A stretch of 64,000 bases of DNA from Neorhizobium galegae bv. officinalis (GTDB taxonomy: Bacteria; Pseudomonadota; Alphaproteobacteria; Rhizobiales; Rhizobiaceae): positions 1 to 64,000 of the forward strand of contig CCRI01000001.1 of assembly GCA_000985875.1 (NCBI GenBank), read 5' to 3'. This document shows, one piece after another, positions 53,553-63,159 of this stretch. The notes below the pieces were generated by a model. That model was not told the DNA's origin, did no database searches, and saw only the letters and a program-made list of their open reading frames with translations. The translations under genes were made by a program, and so were the position numbers. The first letter of the stretch is position 1. Each line of letters starts with the position of its first letter.

Positions 53553-54947
53553 ATGAAGTCGAGTGACATGTTCCCCGTTGCAATTGTCGGAGCAGGTCCA
53601 GTCGGGCTGGCGGCGGCGGCAAGGCTGCTTGAAGCCGGCATGACGCCGGTCATCTTCGAGAGGGGAAATTCTGTCGGGACCACGCTTCTCGAGTGGGGCC
53701 ACGTCCGGGTGTTCTCGCCATGGAAGTACAATATCGATGACGCCGCCCGGCGACTGCTGGAGAGCAACGGCTGGGCCGCTCCTTCACCGGACTACCTGCC
53801 GACCGGACGCGAGATCGTCGACGGCTACCTGCTGCCTCTGTCGCGCGTTCCGGCCATCGAGCAGGCGATAAAGCTCGGCGCGGCCGTCACGGCCGTCGCC
53901 CGCCTGGGTCTGGACAAGGTTTCCTCCGGGGGGCGCTTGGACGCGCCTTTCGTGATCCGGTACCGGGACGGGAACGGGGAGCATGAGGTTGTCGCGCGAG
54001 CGGTGATCGACGCTTCCGGCACATGGACGCAACCGAACCCGATGGGCGTGAACGGCGTTCCAGTCCTCGGCGAGAGTGCAGGCGGACCGGTTTCCTACGG
54101 CATGCCGGACGTTACCGGGGGCAGGCGCCCGGACTTCTTGGGCAAGCGTACGCTCGTGGTGGGAAGCGGCCATTCGGCGATCAATGTCGCCCTTGCGTTG
54201 CTGGAGCTTCAGCAGGCCAACCCGTTGACCGAAATCCACTGGGCGCTTCGCAATCACGGCGTCGCCAAGCTGCTGGGCGGCGGTTTGAACGACCAGCTGC
54301 CAGAGCGGGGAGCTCTCGGTCTTGCGGCGAAGAAGGCCATGGACGCAGGAAAGCTCAAGATGCTCACGTCCTTTTCGGCAAGCCGGATCGCGAGGAGAAA
54401 TGACAAGGTCGTCGTGACCGCGACGGCCGATGGGGAGGCGATCGAGCTGGAATTGGATCAGGTCGTCGTGGCGACCGGGTTCCGCCCTGACTTCTCGTTC
54501 CTGAGGGAGCTGCGGTTGAATATCGATCCGGCCGTCGAGGCGCCGCCGGCACTGGCTCCTCTCATCGACCCGAACCTTCATTCCTGTGGCACCGTCCCGC
54601 CGCATGGGGTCGATGAACTGTCGCATCCGGAGAAGGACTTCTACATCGTGGGATCGAAGTCTTACGGCCGGGCGCCGACCTTCCTGATGCGGACCGGTTA
54701 CGAGCAGGTGCGATCCGTCGTCGCGGAACTCGCTGGTGATCATGCCGCGGCGCGACGGGTCGAACTCGTGCTTCCCGAAACAGGCGTCTGCGCCGCTACT
54801 CCGCGGATCTCGACGTCTTCGGGATGTTGCGGAGGTCCGGCCCCTGCTACGGTAGACGCATGTTGTGTCGCTGACGCCGAAGCCAAATCTGAAGGCAGGA
54901 CTGGCTGCGGCTGCGGCCAGACAAGGGTCGAAACCGAGCACGCATGA
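53553..54947 (+). CDS. arsO: ArsO-like FAD-dependent oxidoreductase
   Basis: 464 residues from ATG 53553 (GGAG seven bases upstream). Rossmann FAD motif VAIVGAGPVGLAAAARLLEA, then NADPH site TLVVGSGHSAINVALAL and ATGFRPD near residue 310. This is a flavin monooxygenase-type enzyme of the kind found in ars operons. The last ~40 residues are rich in Cys (SGCCGGPAPATVDACC; TGCGCGQ), an unusual metalloid-binding-like tail. It overlaps the exporter gene by ATGA. Confidence 0.75.
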   Translation: MKSSDMFPVAIVGAGPVGLAAAARLLEAGMTPVIFERGNSVGTTLLEWGHVRVFSPWKYNIDDAARRLLESNGWAAPSPDYLPTGREIVDGYLLPLSRVPAIEQAIKLGAAVTAVARLGLDKVSSGGRLDAPFVIRYRDGNGEHEVVARAVIDASGTWTQPNPMGVNGVPVLGESAGGPVSYGMPDVTGGRRPDFLGKRTLVVGSGHSAINVALALLELQQANPLTEIHWALRNHGVAKLLGGGLNDQLPERGALGLAAKKAMDAGKLKMLTSFSASRIARRNDKVVVTATADGEAIELELDQVVVATGFRPDFSFLRELRLNIDPAVEAPPALAPLIDPNLHSCGTVPPHGVDELSHPEKDFYIVGSKSYGRAPTFLMRTGYEQVRSVVAELAGDHAAARRVELVLPETGVCAATPRISTSSGCCGGPAPATVDACCVADAEAKSEGRTGCGCGQTRVETEHA

Positions 54948-56170
54948 TGCATAACGAACAGAAGCTGCCGCTCTGGGCCCTGATTGGTCTTGGAGCCTCG
55001 CAGAACATCGGCTACGGTACCCTCTATTATGCCTTCAGTATTCTGGTTCCGGAGATTGCCCGCGACGTCGGGCGATCGGAACAGTGGGTGTTTGGAGCGT
55101 TTTCCATCGCACTGCTCGCCGGCAGCCTCGCCGCTCCGCTCTCAGGAGCGCTTGCCGACCGGATTGGCGCGGGGCGCCTGATGGCCATGGGGTCGCTGCT
55201 GGCCGCCGCCTGCCTGGTGATGATGTCCGTGTCGTCGGGGCCGCTGACCTTTGCCGTTTCGCTGGCGTTGACGGAAGTGGTTTCCGCTGCGGTTCTCTAC
55301 GCGACGGCTTTCACCGCAATCGTCCAGGCGGGAGGAAAGAAAGCCCAGACCTCGATCGTTCACCTGACACTGATGGCCGGGTTCGCGTCGTCGATGTTCT
55401 GGCCCCTGACCTCCTGGATGCACGGCTTCCTGTCTTGGCGTGAAATCTACCTGGTCTTCGCGGCCATGAACCTGGTCGTCTGCTTTCCCGTCCACCTCGC
55501 CCTGGCGCGTCTGACGACGAGTGCCGTCTCGGCGTCCAAAGCGACACTTCCGACGGCCGCCCCGGTCCGCGCAGTCGCAAACAGGAACCTGCTGTTCTTC
55601 CTGATGCTGTTTGGCTTCGCCATCGAAGGATATGCGTTGTCCGCCATCCTCGTTCACATGGTCCCGCTGACGCAGGCGCTGGGCATGGGAGCCGCGGGCC
55701 TCGTCGTCGCCTCTCTGTTCGGCCCTTCACAGGTGGCCAGTCGCCTGATCAACCTGGTCTTCGGCCGTGAATTGCCGCAAAGATGGCTGGCGGTGATTGC
55801 CACGGCGCTGATCCCGTCTGGTCTGGCGATCCTCATGTTGACGACGCCATCCGTCCCCGGTGCCGTCCTGTTCGCCATCTGCTTCGGACTTGGTTCCGGA
55901 TTGACGAGCATCGTGAGCGGTACCCTGCCGCTGGAGTTGTTCGGCAAGGCCGGCTACGGCAGCCGCATGGGCTGGGTGACGTCGGCCAAGCAGATGATGT
56001 CTGCCGTCGCTCCGCTCGCAATGTCGATGCTGTTGGCGGGGATAGGCGTCGTGCCATCGATCTGGTGGACAGTGGTGATCGGCACGATTGCGGCCTGGGC
56101 ATTTCTGGGAATTGCCATGACAATTCAGCTGGGCGCGCGCGCATCTGTTCCGGAAGCTTCAAGTCGATGA
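54944..56170 (+). CDS. MFS exporter in the ars cluster, ArsK-like
   Basis: 408 residues, twelve helices. The opening is GLGASQNIGYGTLYYAFSIL, with the loop SGALADRIGAGRLMAMGSLL and a second half after residue ~210. Translation is coupled to the flavoprotein gene by ATGA. In Agrobacterium an MFS protein called ArsK exports arsenite and organic trivalent arsenicals; this is the closest role, inferred from context. Confidence 0.75.
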   Translation: MMHNEQKLPLWALIGLGASQNIGYGTLYYAFSILVPEIARDVGRSEQWVFGAFSIALLAGSLAAPLSGALADRIGAGRLMAMGSLLAAACLVMMSVSSGPLTFAVSLALTEVVSAAVLYATAFTAIVQAGGKKAQTSIVHLTLMAGFASSMFWPLTSWMHGFLSWREIYLVFAAMNLVVCFPVHLALARLTTSAVSASKATLPTAAPVRAVANRNLLFFLMLFGFAIEGYALSAILVHMVPLTQALGMGAAGLVVASLFGPSQVASRLINLVFGRELPQRWLAVIATALIPSGLAILMLTTPSVPGAVLFAICFGLGSGLTSIVSGTLPLELFGKAGYGSRMGWVTSAKQMMSAVAPLAMSMLLAGIGVVPSIWWTVVIGTIAAWAFLGIAMTIQLGARASVPEASSR

Positions 56171-56300
56171 TTGCTCGCCCAGTGCCAAGGAGCGGGAATT
56201 TCGGTTAGATCCGTACCGTTTTACCCGGAACAAAGGCTTGTGTCGTGCGTTCCGGCCCAATGTCTGGCTGACGGCCGATGGCGCGATGGGTGCTTGCCGA

Positions 56301-57368
56301 ATGGATGATGACCGCTTGACCGGCGCCGGCCGGCCAATCCGATCAGGACGAGACATCGGCCGGGACGGCATTTCGAGCAGTGATCGGCCGGCAATCCGGG
56401 CAACCAGCTTCATTCCTCTTCTCCTTCCGCTGCTGGCGTCGTGTTCCGGCGTCCAGTCGGCGCTCGATCCGGCTGGCCGCGAGGCGAGCGATGTCGCCAA
56501 GCTATTTTTCGTCATGCTGATCGGCGGGGTGGTCATCTGGGCGGGTGTCGTCGGCCTGCTATTCCACGCCGCCCGCAAGCGTAGACCCTATTCGGAAAGG
56601 CGGGCGGGGCAGCTCATCCTCTGGGGCGGGGCCGTTTTTCCGACGGTAATCCTCGCAGCCCTGCTTTCCTATGCCGTCTGGCTGATGCCCAATATCCGGC
56701 CCTGGTTCGGTGAGGATGTGGGGTTAAGGCGGGTCGAGGTGACGGGCGAGCAGTTCTGGTGGCGGGTGCGCTATATCGAGGAGGGCGGAGCGGTTGCTTT
56801 CGAAACGGCAAACGAGGTGCGCGTACCAATCGGGGAGCGCGTCGTCTTTTTGCTGAATTCGCCCGACGTCATCCATTCCTTCTGGATACCCGTGCTTGGC
56901 GGCAAGATGGACATGATACCCGGTCGCGAAAACCGCCTGACGCTGGAGGCGGAAAAGCCTGGTACCTATCGGGGCGTCTGCGCCGAATTCTGCGGTGCCA
57001 GTCACGCGCTGATGGCCTTCACCGTCCATGCAATGGAACCGGAGGCGTACGAGGCCTGGGTCGCTGCGCGTCGCAACGCGCCCGGCGGGCAGGATCAGGA
57101 GGGGTTGGCGCTGTTCCTTCGCCACGGTTGCGGCGCCTGCCATGCCATTTCCGGCACGGAGGCGAGGGGGACGATCGGCCCCGATCTGACCGCCTTCGGA
57201 GAGCGCGGTTCGGTGGGAGCGGGCGTGCTTCCCAATGGAAAGGAGCATGTCGCCCGCTTCATACGCGATCCCGGCCAGGTCAAGCCGGAGGCGCGCATGC
57301 CGCACTTCTCCATGCTGGAGGAGGCGGAGATCGACCGGATCGCTACCTACCTGAAAGGGCTCAGATGA
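56301..57368 (+). CDS. coxM: cytochrome c oxidase subunit II with fused cytochrome c (CoxM-like)
   Basis: 355 residues from ATG 56301; ATG 56286 or a TTG at 56238 are alternatives and no start has a strong ribosome site. Lipobox LLASCSG gives a lipoprotein anchor. Two membrane helices follow, then the CuA domain (VIHSFWIPVLGGKMDMIPG; RGVCAEFCGASHALM) with its two Cys, His and Met ligands. The last ~90 residues are a cytochrome c with CGACH near 277-281 and a distal Met (RMPHFSM). It passes electrons to the fused subunit I. Overlaps the next gene by ATGA. Confidence 0.9.
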   Translation: MDDDRLTGAGRPIRSGRDIGRDGISSSDRPAIRATSFIPLLLPLLASCSGVQSALDPAGREASDVAKLFFVMLIGGVVIWAGVVGLLFHAARKRRPYSERRAGQLILWGGAVFPTVILAALLSYAVWLMPNIRPWFGEDVGLRRVEVTGEQFWWRVRYIEEGGAVAFETANEVRVPIGERVVFLLNSPDVIHSFWIPVLGGKMDMIPGRENRLTLEAEKPGTYRGVCAEFCGASHALMAFTVHAMEPEAYEAWVAARRNAPGGQDQEGLALFLRHGCGACHAISGTEARGTIGPDLTAFGERGSVGAGVLPNGKEHVARFIRDPGQVKPEARMPHFSMLEEAEIDRIATYLKGLR

Positions 57369-59881
57369 CCAGGGAGCTCGGCAATTTTTCGCCGGAAGAG
57401 CGGGCGGCGCAGGAGGAACGGCTGCGCAAGGTATGGGAGACGCCGAAAGGCATCCGCTACTGGACGTCTGTCAACAACAGCGAGATCGGGCTGTGGTATG
57501 GCGTCACCGCCTTTGCCTTCATGCTGTTCGCCGGCCTGCTCGGTCTCCTGATGCGCCTGCAACTGGCGGTGCCGCAGAACGACTTCATCTCCGCGGAACT
57601 GTTCAACCAGGCCTTCACGCTGCATGGCACGGTGATGATGTTCCTGTTCGCGGTGCCGATCTTCGAAGCCGTTGCGATCTTCCTGCTGCCGTCGATGCTG
57701 GGCGCCCGGGAGCTGCCGTTCCCGCGGCTGTCCGCCTTCGGCTTCTGGAGTTTCCTCATCGGCGGCGTGTTCGTCTGCGGGTCGATCTTCTTCAACGCCG
57801 CGCCGAACGCGGGCTGGTTCATGTATCCGCCGCTTGCGACTGACGATGAATATGCCGGTATCGGTGCGGATATCTGGCTGCTCGGCCTGTCCTTCATCGA
57901 GGTGGCATCGATCGCCGCTGCCGTCGAGATCATCGTGGGTATCATGAAGTGCCGGGCTCCCGGCATGCGGATCAACCTGATGCCGATGTTCGCCTGGTAC
58001 CTGCTGATCGTCGCGGGCATGATCCTGTTCGCCTTTCCGCCGCTGATTGCCGGTGACATCCTGTTCGAGATGGAGCGGATGTTCGACTGGCCGTTCTTCG
58101 ACGCGACGCGCGGCGGCGATCCGCTGCTTTGGCAGCACCTTTTCTGGATCTTCGGCCACCCGGAAGTCTACATCATCTTCCTGCCCGCCATCGCGCTGAT
58201 GGCGATGATCGTGCCGACCTTCTCGCAGCGGCCGATCGTCGGTTATTCCTGGATCGTGCTCGCCGCCGTCGGCACGGGGTTCCTCAGCTTCGGGCTCTGG
58301 GTGCACCACATGTTCGCCACCGGCCTGCCGCAGATCTCGCTTGCCTTCTTTTCGGCGGCGTCGGAAGCGGTGGCGATCCCGACAGGGGTGCAGATCTTCG
58401 TGTTCATCGCCACCATGCTCGCCGGCCGGGTGATCTTCTCGGTGCCGATGCTGTTCGGGGCGGGCGGGCTGATCATCTTCGTGATCGGCGGACTGACGGG
58501 GGTGATGGTGGCGCTCGTCCCGTTCGACTGGCAGGCGCATGATACCTATTTCGTCGTCGCGCATCTGCACTACGTGCTGATCGGCGGCATGATGTTTCCG
58601 GTCGTCGCGGGAATCTATTACTACTTTCCGTTCGTGACGGGTAAGAAGCTCAGCGATGCCTGGGGCAGAACCGCCTTCTGGCTGATGTTCGTTGGTTTCA
58701 ACGTCGCCTTCTTTCCCATGCACTTCTCCGGCCTGCGGGGGATGCCGCGACGGGTCTTCACCTATCCGGAAGATATCGGTTGGGATTGGTTCAACCTCAT
58801 CTCGACCATCGGTGCCTTCGTCTTCGCCGCCGGTGTCGCGACCTTCGTCATCGACATTTTCCGCCCGAAACAACAACCGGCAGGACGAGATCTCAACCCC
58901 TGGAATTCCGGGACGCTCGAATGGACCAACGATCCGGCGGAAAGCTGGGGCATGCGCTCGGTACCGATCATCACCAGCCGCTATCCGCTCTGGGACCAGC
59001 CGAACCTGCAAGCGGATATCGAGGCTGGGCGCTTCTATCTGCCTGACGCCAAATCCGGCAAGCGCGAGACGCTGGTCACCTCTGTTCTGGATGCGAAACC
59101 GATCCAGTGCCTGCGGGTCGGCGGCGTCTCCTACGTGACGATCATCGCGGCGATCGCGCTCGGCGGCGTGTTCATCGCGCTGACCTTCAAATTGTGGATC
59201 ACCACGATCGTTTTCGGCATCATCACTTTCATCGCCATCATCCACTGGCTCTGGAATGGAACCGCACCGATCCCGGAGGTACCGGAGATCGATGTCGGGC
59301 TAGGCGAGACGCTGCCGATCTATGTCTCCGGCCCGGCTTCTGTCGGATGGTGGGCGATGTTCATCACCATGGTCGGTGATGGCACGGCGTTCGCGAGTCT
59401 GATCTTCGGCTATTTCTTCTACTGGACCATCCATGACGACTTCACCACGATCGCCAATGGACCCGGCGTCCTCTGGCCGATGGCGGCGCTTCTGCTCTAC
59501 GTGATCGCCTGGGCGCTGACGCTGCTGGCGCGCGAACTCAACGAGAAGGGGCCAACGGGTGCGCGGTTGGCGCTCATGGGGGCATTCGCCGTGTCGATCG
59601 CTGCCTCGTTTGCGGGCCTTGCCGGTCCCTATCTGCACGGCATGGACCCGACCTCGCATGTCTATCCGGCCATCGTCTGGATCGTCGTTATCTGGACGGT
59701 GACGCACGGCACGGTCGGCACGATCATGCATGCCTATTGTCTCGCGCGCAGCTTCGCCGGCCGGATGACTGCGGAATACGACCAGGATATCCGCAACGTC
59801 ACGCTCTACTGGCATTTCATGGCCTTCACCGCCGTCGTCACCTTCGCGGTCCTCGGCCTGTTTCCCTTGGTAAGCACATGA
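57365..59881 (+). CDS. fused heme-copper oxidase subunits I and III
   Basis: 838 residues from ATG 57365. Residues ~1-560 are subunit I: heme ligands in LHGTVMMFLF and HLHYV, the CuB site in FGHPEVYIIFLPA and VHHMFATG. There is no Glu in the D-channel position used by A1-type oxidases (IIFLPAIALMAMIVP). Residues ~640-838 are subunit III (helices from VSGPASVGWWAMFITMVGDG to YWHFMAFTAVVTFAVL). The fusion corresponds to CoxN plus CoxO of rhizobial coxMNOP alternative oxidases. Confidence 0.92.
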   Translation: MTRELGNFSPEERAAQEERLRKVWETPKGIRYWTSVNNSEIGLWYGVTAFAFMLFAGLLGLLMRLQLAVPQNDFISAELFNQAFTLHGTVMMFLFAVPIFEAVAIFLLPSMLGARELPFPRLSAFGFWSFLIGGVFVCGSIFFNAAPNAGWFMYPPLATDDEYAGIGADIWLLGLSFIEVASIAAAVEIIVGIMKCRAPGMRINLMPMFAWYLLIVAGMILFAFPPLIAGDILFEMERMFDWPFFDATRGGDPLLWQHLFWIFGHPEVYIIFLPAIALMAMIVPTFSQRPIVGYSWIVLAAVGTGFLSFGLWVHHMFATGLPQISLAFFSAASEAVAIPTGVQIFVFIATMLAGRVIFSVPMLFGAGGLIIFVIGGLTGVMVALVPFDWQAHDTYFVVAHLHYVLIGGMMFPVVAGIYYYFPFVTGKKLSDAWGRTAFWLMFVGFNVAFFPMHFSGLRGMPRRVFTYPEDIGWDWFNLISTIGAFVFAAGVATFVIDIFRPKQQPAGRDLNPWNSGTLEWTNDPAESWGMRSVPIITSRYPLWDQPNLQADIEAGRFYLPDAKSGKRETLVTSVLDAKPIQCLRVGGVSYVTIIAAIALGGVFIALTFKLWITTIVFGIITFIAIIHWLWNGTAPIPEVPEIDVGLGETLPIYVSGPASVGWWAMFITMVGDGTAFASLIFGYFFYWTIHDDFTTIANGPGVLWPMAALLLYVIAWALTLLARELNEKGPTGARLALMGAFAVSIAASFAGLAGPYLHGMDPTSHVYPAIVWIVVIWTVTHGTVGTIMHAYCLARSFAGRMTAEYDQDIRNVTLYWHFMAFTAVVTFAVLGLFPLVST

Positions 59882-60261
59882 AGAGCTTCATTCCGCGGGA
59901 GGTTGAGACCCTCTGGACCCTGTTCACCGCCCCGACCGTCTGGGCGCTGCATTTCGTCGTCTGTTACGCGACGGTGGCGGTCTTCTGCGCCAAGGGGCTC
60001 TCCTCCGAAATATCGTTCGATACGGTGCGGATCGGGCTCGGCGTCGTAACGGTGCTGGCGCTGGCGATGATCGTGCTGTCGGCCTGGCTTGCATGGCGGC
60101 AATGGGGTTTCGGCTCCGACGATCCGCCGCACGACGAGGCGACCCGCAATGCCCGCACGCTCTTCCAGGGGTTCGCGACGCTGCTGTTGTCGGGCTTGAG
60201 TTTCGTCGCCGTCCTCTACATGGCGATCCCGATGATCTTCATTGCGGAATGCCAGTCATGA
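59878..60261 (+). CDS. small membrane protein of the alternative oxidase operon (CoxP-like)
   Basis: 127 residues with three hydrophobic helices (APTVWALHFVVCYATVAVFC; IGLGVVTVLALAMIVLSAWL; LLLSGLSFVAVLYMAIPMIF). Start and stop overlap both neighbours by ATGA, placing it firmly in the operon. Its position matches coxP; the biochemical role is not known. Confidence 0.75.
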   Translation: MKSFIPREVETLWTLFTAPTVWALHFVVCYATVAVFCAKGLSSEISFDTVRIGLGVVTVLALAMIVLSAWLAWRQWGFGSDDPPHDEATRNARTLFQGFATLLLSGLSFVAVLYMAIPMIFIAECQS

Positions 60262-60884
60262 GGAAGGCTGCGCTGGTTAGCGGGCTGATTGTGTTGTTTG
60301 CCCTCTGGGTCCTCTTGCTGCCGCTTGCCGACCGGTCGTCCTTCTCGGTGCACATGATCGCCCATATGGGCGTCGTGGCGGGTGCGGCGCCGCTGATCGC
60401 GATCGGCTTGTCGGGGACCCGATTCGACTTTTCTGCAGGCCGGCGCTGGCTGACTCCGCTCACTGCTTCGCTCATGGAACTCTTCGCGGTCTGGATCTGG
60501 CACATTCCTGTCCTGCGCGCGCTATCGGAGGCGTCACCGTTCCTGGCGGCGTTTGAACAGGCGGTTTTCCTCGCTGCAGGTCTCGCTCTCTGGTTCTCCT
60601 GCCTCGGCGGAGCGGCGACGGGCCGGGAGGAGCGGCGGCTTGCCGGCACGTTCGGCCTGCTCTTTACCTCCATGCACATGACGCTGCTCGGCGCGCTGCT
60701 GGCGCTTTCGCCGCGCCCGCTCTACGGCGATGGCGAAGTCAGTTGCCTCGGCGTGACCTTGTCCGCCGCGGTGGACCAGCAGGCCGGTGGCGTTGTTATG
60801 CTTTTGGTGGGCGCCGCAGTCTATCTGGCCGGTGGCGTGGCGCTTTTGGCCCGCACGCTGAACGCGCCGCTGCCGGAGCGGTGA
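60258..60884 (+). CDS. ctaG: CtaG-family oxidase assembly protein
   Basis: 208 residues of the caa3_CtaG membrane family. SVHMIAHMGVVAGAAPLIAI, AVWIWHIPVLRALSEASPFL, then FTSMHMTLLGALLALSPRPL carry the conserved His residues in membrane helices. It probably helps insert copper into the alternative oxidase. Last gene of the operon. Confidence 0.88.
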   Translation: MRKAALVSGLIVLFALWVLLLPLADRSSFSVHMIAHMGVVAGAAPLIAIGLSGTRFDFSAGRRWLTPLTASLMELFAVWIWHIPVLRALSEASPFLAAFEQAVFLAAGLALWFSCLGGAATGREERRLAGTFGLLFTSMHMTLLGALLALSPRPLYGDGEVSCLGVTLSAAVDQQAGGVVMLLVGAAVYLAGGVALLARTLNAPLPER

Positions 60885-61050
60885 GTCGGCGGCATCCGTC
60901 GTCGTGCGTGGAAAAGGAGAGGGAAAGAGCCGCCGCGGTCGACATCGCCATGTGCATGATGCCGATCGGTGCGATCTCCCCAGTTATCTGGCACGGCGTG
61001 GGCTCTCCGGCCGAAGTTGGCGTTGCAACTTTCGGGCTCTGCCTTATTTG

Positions 61051-63138
61051 ATGGAGCGTGAACAACAGATATCGGAGTGTCAGTTGAACCAAGCCCGGCC
61101 AGCGCTCCTACTCGTCACTGCGTCGCTGATCCCGCTCATCATTCTCGCCGCCGTGATGGGCAGGTTCTTCATTCAGGAACAGCAGAACGCGCTCGACGCC
61201 GACATCCGCAGCAAAGCGACCATCATGGCCGCCACGCTTCAGCGGGAGCTTAAAAGCCAGATTCAGCTTCTGTCCGTCGTTGCGGATTCGCCCCGGCTCG
61301 ATCCGCCAATTCCCCGTTCCGCCTTCGCCGAGATCGCTCGGCGCCTGCGCGAGCGGGTGCCTGAATGGGAGCAGATCCGGATTTCGGACGAGAAGGGGGA
61401 GGTCGTGCTCTCCTCACCGGCACTCGAGGGGGCGGCTGAGAAACAGGTCGTGGACATCGAGAGCCATCGGACCGTGGTTCGCACGGGCGCCGCTGTGATC
61501 GGCAACGTTTCCATCGGGCCTCGCGGGCAGGCGGCCTTCGCCGTGAGGGTTCCGATCCAGAGGAACGACAAGCTGCGAGCCATTCTGTCGGTCGTCATCC
61601 GCCCGACGATCGTCACAAACCTTCTCTACGCCAATGGGCTCCCGGAAACCTGGGCGGCCTGGATCGTCGACGGTCAGGATCGCCTTGTGGCCTCGACCGG
61701 CGCTCCAGCTCTTGCCGGCAATGCGGCAAGCGAGTTCGCAAGCTTTTCCGGAACGGATTTCGGTCTGGCGACGCTCAAAAACGGATTGGAGGTACGGGTT
61801 GCCCAAGTTGCGCTTGGGGAAACTCCGTGGCGGGTGAGGGTGGGCCTGCCGGTTGCAGAATACGATAGGCTTGCACGCAAGGCGACATTGCTGCTCGTGG
61901 CCGCCAGCTGCTTTACGCTGCTGCTTTCAGGTTCGGCCGCATTTCTCTTCCACCGGGAAATTCGCGCCAGGAACCGCGAACGCGAAAGCATGGCCAATTG
62001 GCAGCGCATGGATGCGCTCGGAAAGCTGACGGGCCAGGCAGCGCATGATTTCAACAACCTCCTCATGGTGTTTCAGTCGGGCGTCGAGGGCATCAAGAGG
62101 AAGCGGAACGACGAGCAGCGGGTGACGCAGCTCCTGTCGCACATGAGCGAGGGAGTGACGAGGGGGAAGGCGATCACGCAACGGCTGCTGTCGTTTTCGA
62201 GGCGCTCCAATCAGGGCGCCGGACATGTCGAACTGGATCTCAAACTCACCGAATTGAGGCCGCTGCTGCGGCAGGCCATCGATGACACGATCGTCATGGA
62301 CATCAACGTGCCGGACGATATCTGGGCGGTTCACGTCGACCCCGCAGGGCTGGAAAACGCGCTGATCAATTTCCTTACCAATGCGCGCGAGGCTATGGGC
62401 GGCGGTGGTCAAGTGAGGATTTCGGCAAGAAATGTCCTCGATGGCGCTGCGGAAGATCCGACCCTTCAAGGACAATTTGTTGCCCTGACGATCGCAGATA
62501 CCGGAACTGGCGTCGCATCAGAGCATCTGGGGCGGGTGTTCGAGCCGTTTTTCTCCACAAAGAAGAATGGCGGCCCGGGCCTTGGGCTGACCCAGGTCCA
62601 CAGTTTCGCCAAGGGCAGCGGCGGTGCTGTGAAGGTCGCGAGCGTGGCCGGTCATGGCAGCGCCTTCACGCTGCTTCTTCCCCGGTCAAACGAACAGCGC
62701 GTCGCGCGCGAGCCCGCGGGGCCGGCGGTAAATCTTCCGGCGCGGCTTCTGGTCGTGGACGACACCCCATCGTCTCTGGAGTCGGTGCGCCTGGCCCTGG
62801 AAGGACTTGTCTCGACGATCTTCGTGGCGACCGGCGGCAGCGAGGCAATTGAGGTCTTGGAACGTCACCCCGAAATCGAGGCGGTGATCAGCGACATCAT
62901 GATGCCGGGAATGTCCGGCATCGAGCTTGCCGAGGAGATACGCCGGAAGAACTCGCGCCTGCCGGTCGTTCTGATGACCGGCTACAGCGACAAGCTGGAG
63001 GCCGGCACCGAGGTCGGGTGTCCGGTTGTGGCGAAGCCGTTCAAGATCGAAGACCTGGCTGCCTCACTTGAGGCGGCGAAGATGTCGACTGAGACATCAA
63101 CAAACGTCGTACGCCTGGAGATCCCGGCGAAAAGCTGA
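61051..63138 (+). CDS. hybrid sensor histidine kinase with receiver domain
   Basis: 695 residues from ATG 61051. Membrane helix ~14-36, a ~230-residue periplasmic dCACHE-like sensor, and a second helix near 278-300. The kinase has its phospho-His in QAAHDFNNLL (about 332), N box NALINFLTNAREAM, G boxes DTGTGV and GPGLGL. The C-terminal receiver carries the phospho-Asp near 615 (VISDIMMPGMSG) and Lys in VVAKPFK. It has no separate output domain, so it must signal onward by phosphotransfer. It follows the oxidase operon in the same direction and may report on respiration. Confidence 0.88.
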   Translation: MEREQQISECQLNQARPALLLVTASLIPLIILAAVMGRFFIQEQQNALDADIRSKATIMAATLQRELKSQIQLLSVVADSPRLDPPIPRSAFAEIARRLRERVPEWEQIRISDEKGEVVLSSPALEGAAEKQVVDIESHRTVVRTGAAVIGNVSIGPRGQAAFAVRVPIQRNDKLRAILSVVIRPTIVTNLLYANGLPETWAAWIVDGQDRLVASTGAPALAGNAASEFASFSGTDFGLATLKNGLEVRVAQVALGETPWRVRVGLPVAEYDRLARKATLLLVAASCFTLLLSGSAAFLFHREIRARNRERESMANWQRMDALGKLTGQAAHDFNNLLMVFQSGVEGIKRKRNDEQRVTQLLSHMSEGVTRGKAITQRLLSFSRRSNQGAGHVELDLKLTELRPLLRQAIDDTIVMDINVPDDIWAVHVDPAGLENALINFLTNAREAMGGGGQVRISARNVLDGAAEDPTLQGQFVALTIADTGTGVASEHLGRVFEPFFSTKKNGGPGLGLTQVHSFAKGSGGAVKVASVAGHGSAFTLLLPRSNEQRVAREPAGPAVNLPARLLVVDDTPSSLESVRLALEGLVSTIFVATGGSEAIEVLERHPEIEAVISDIMMPGMSGIELAEEIRRKNSRLPVVLMTGYSDKLEAGTEVGCPVVAKPFKIEDLAASLEAAKMSTETSTNVVRLEIPAKS

Positions 63139-63159
63139 TCGGCGCAACGGCGCTCCAGC

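Noticed and set aside
57347-59245. 632-residue open frame on the minus strand opposite the oxidase gene
   Set aside because: It is the antisense shadow of a GC-rich, strongly conserved membrane protein gene. Its composition (Asp/Glu/Arg/His-rich) is typical of antisense frames.
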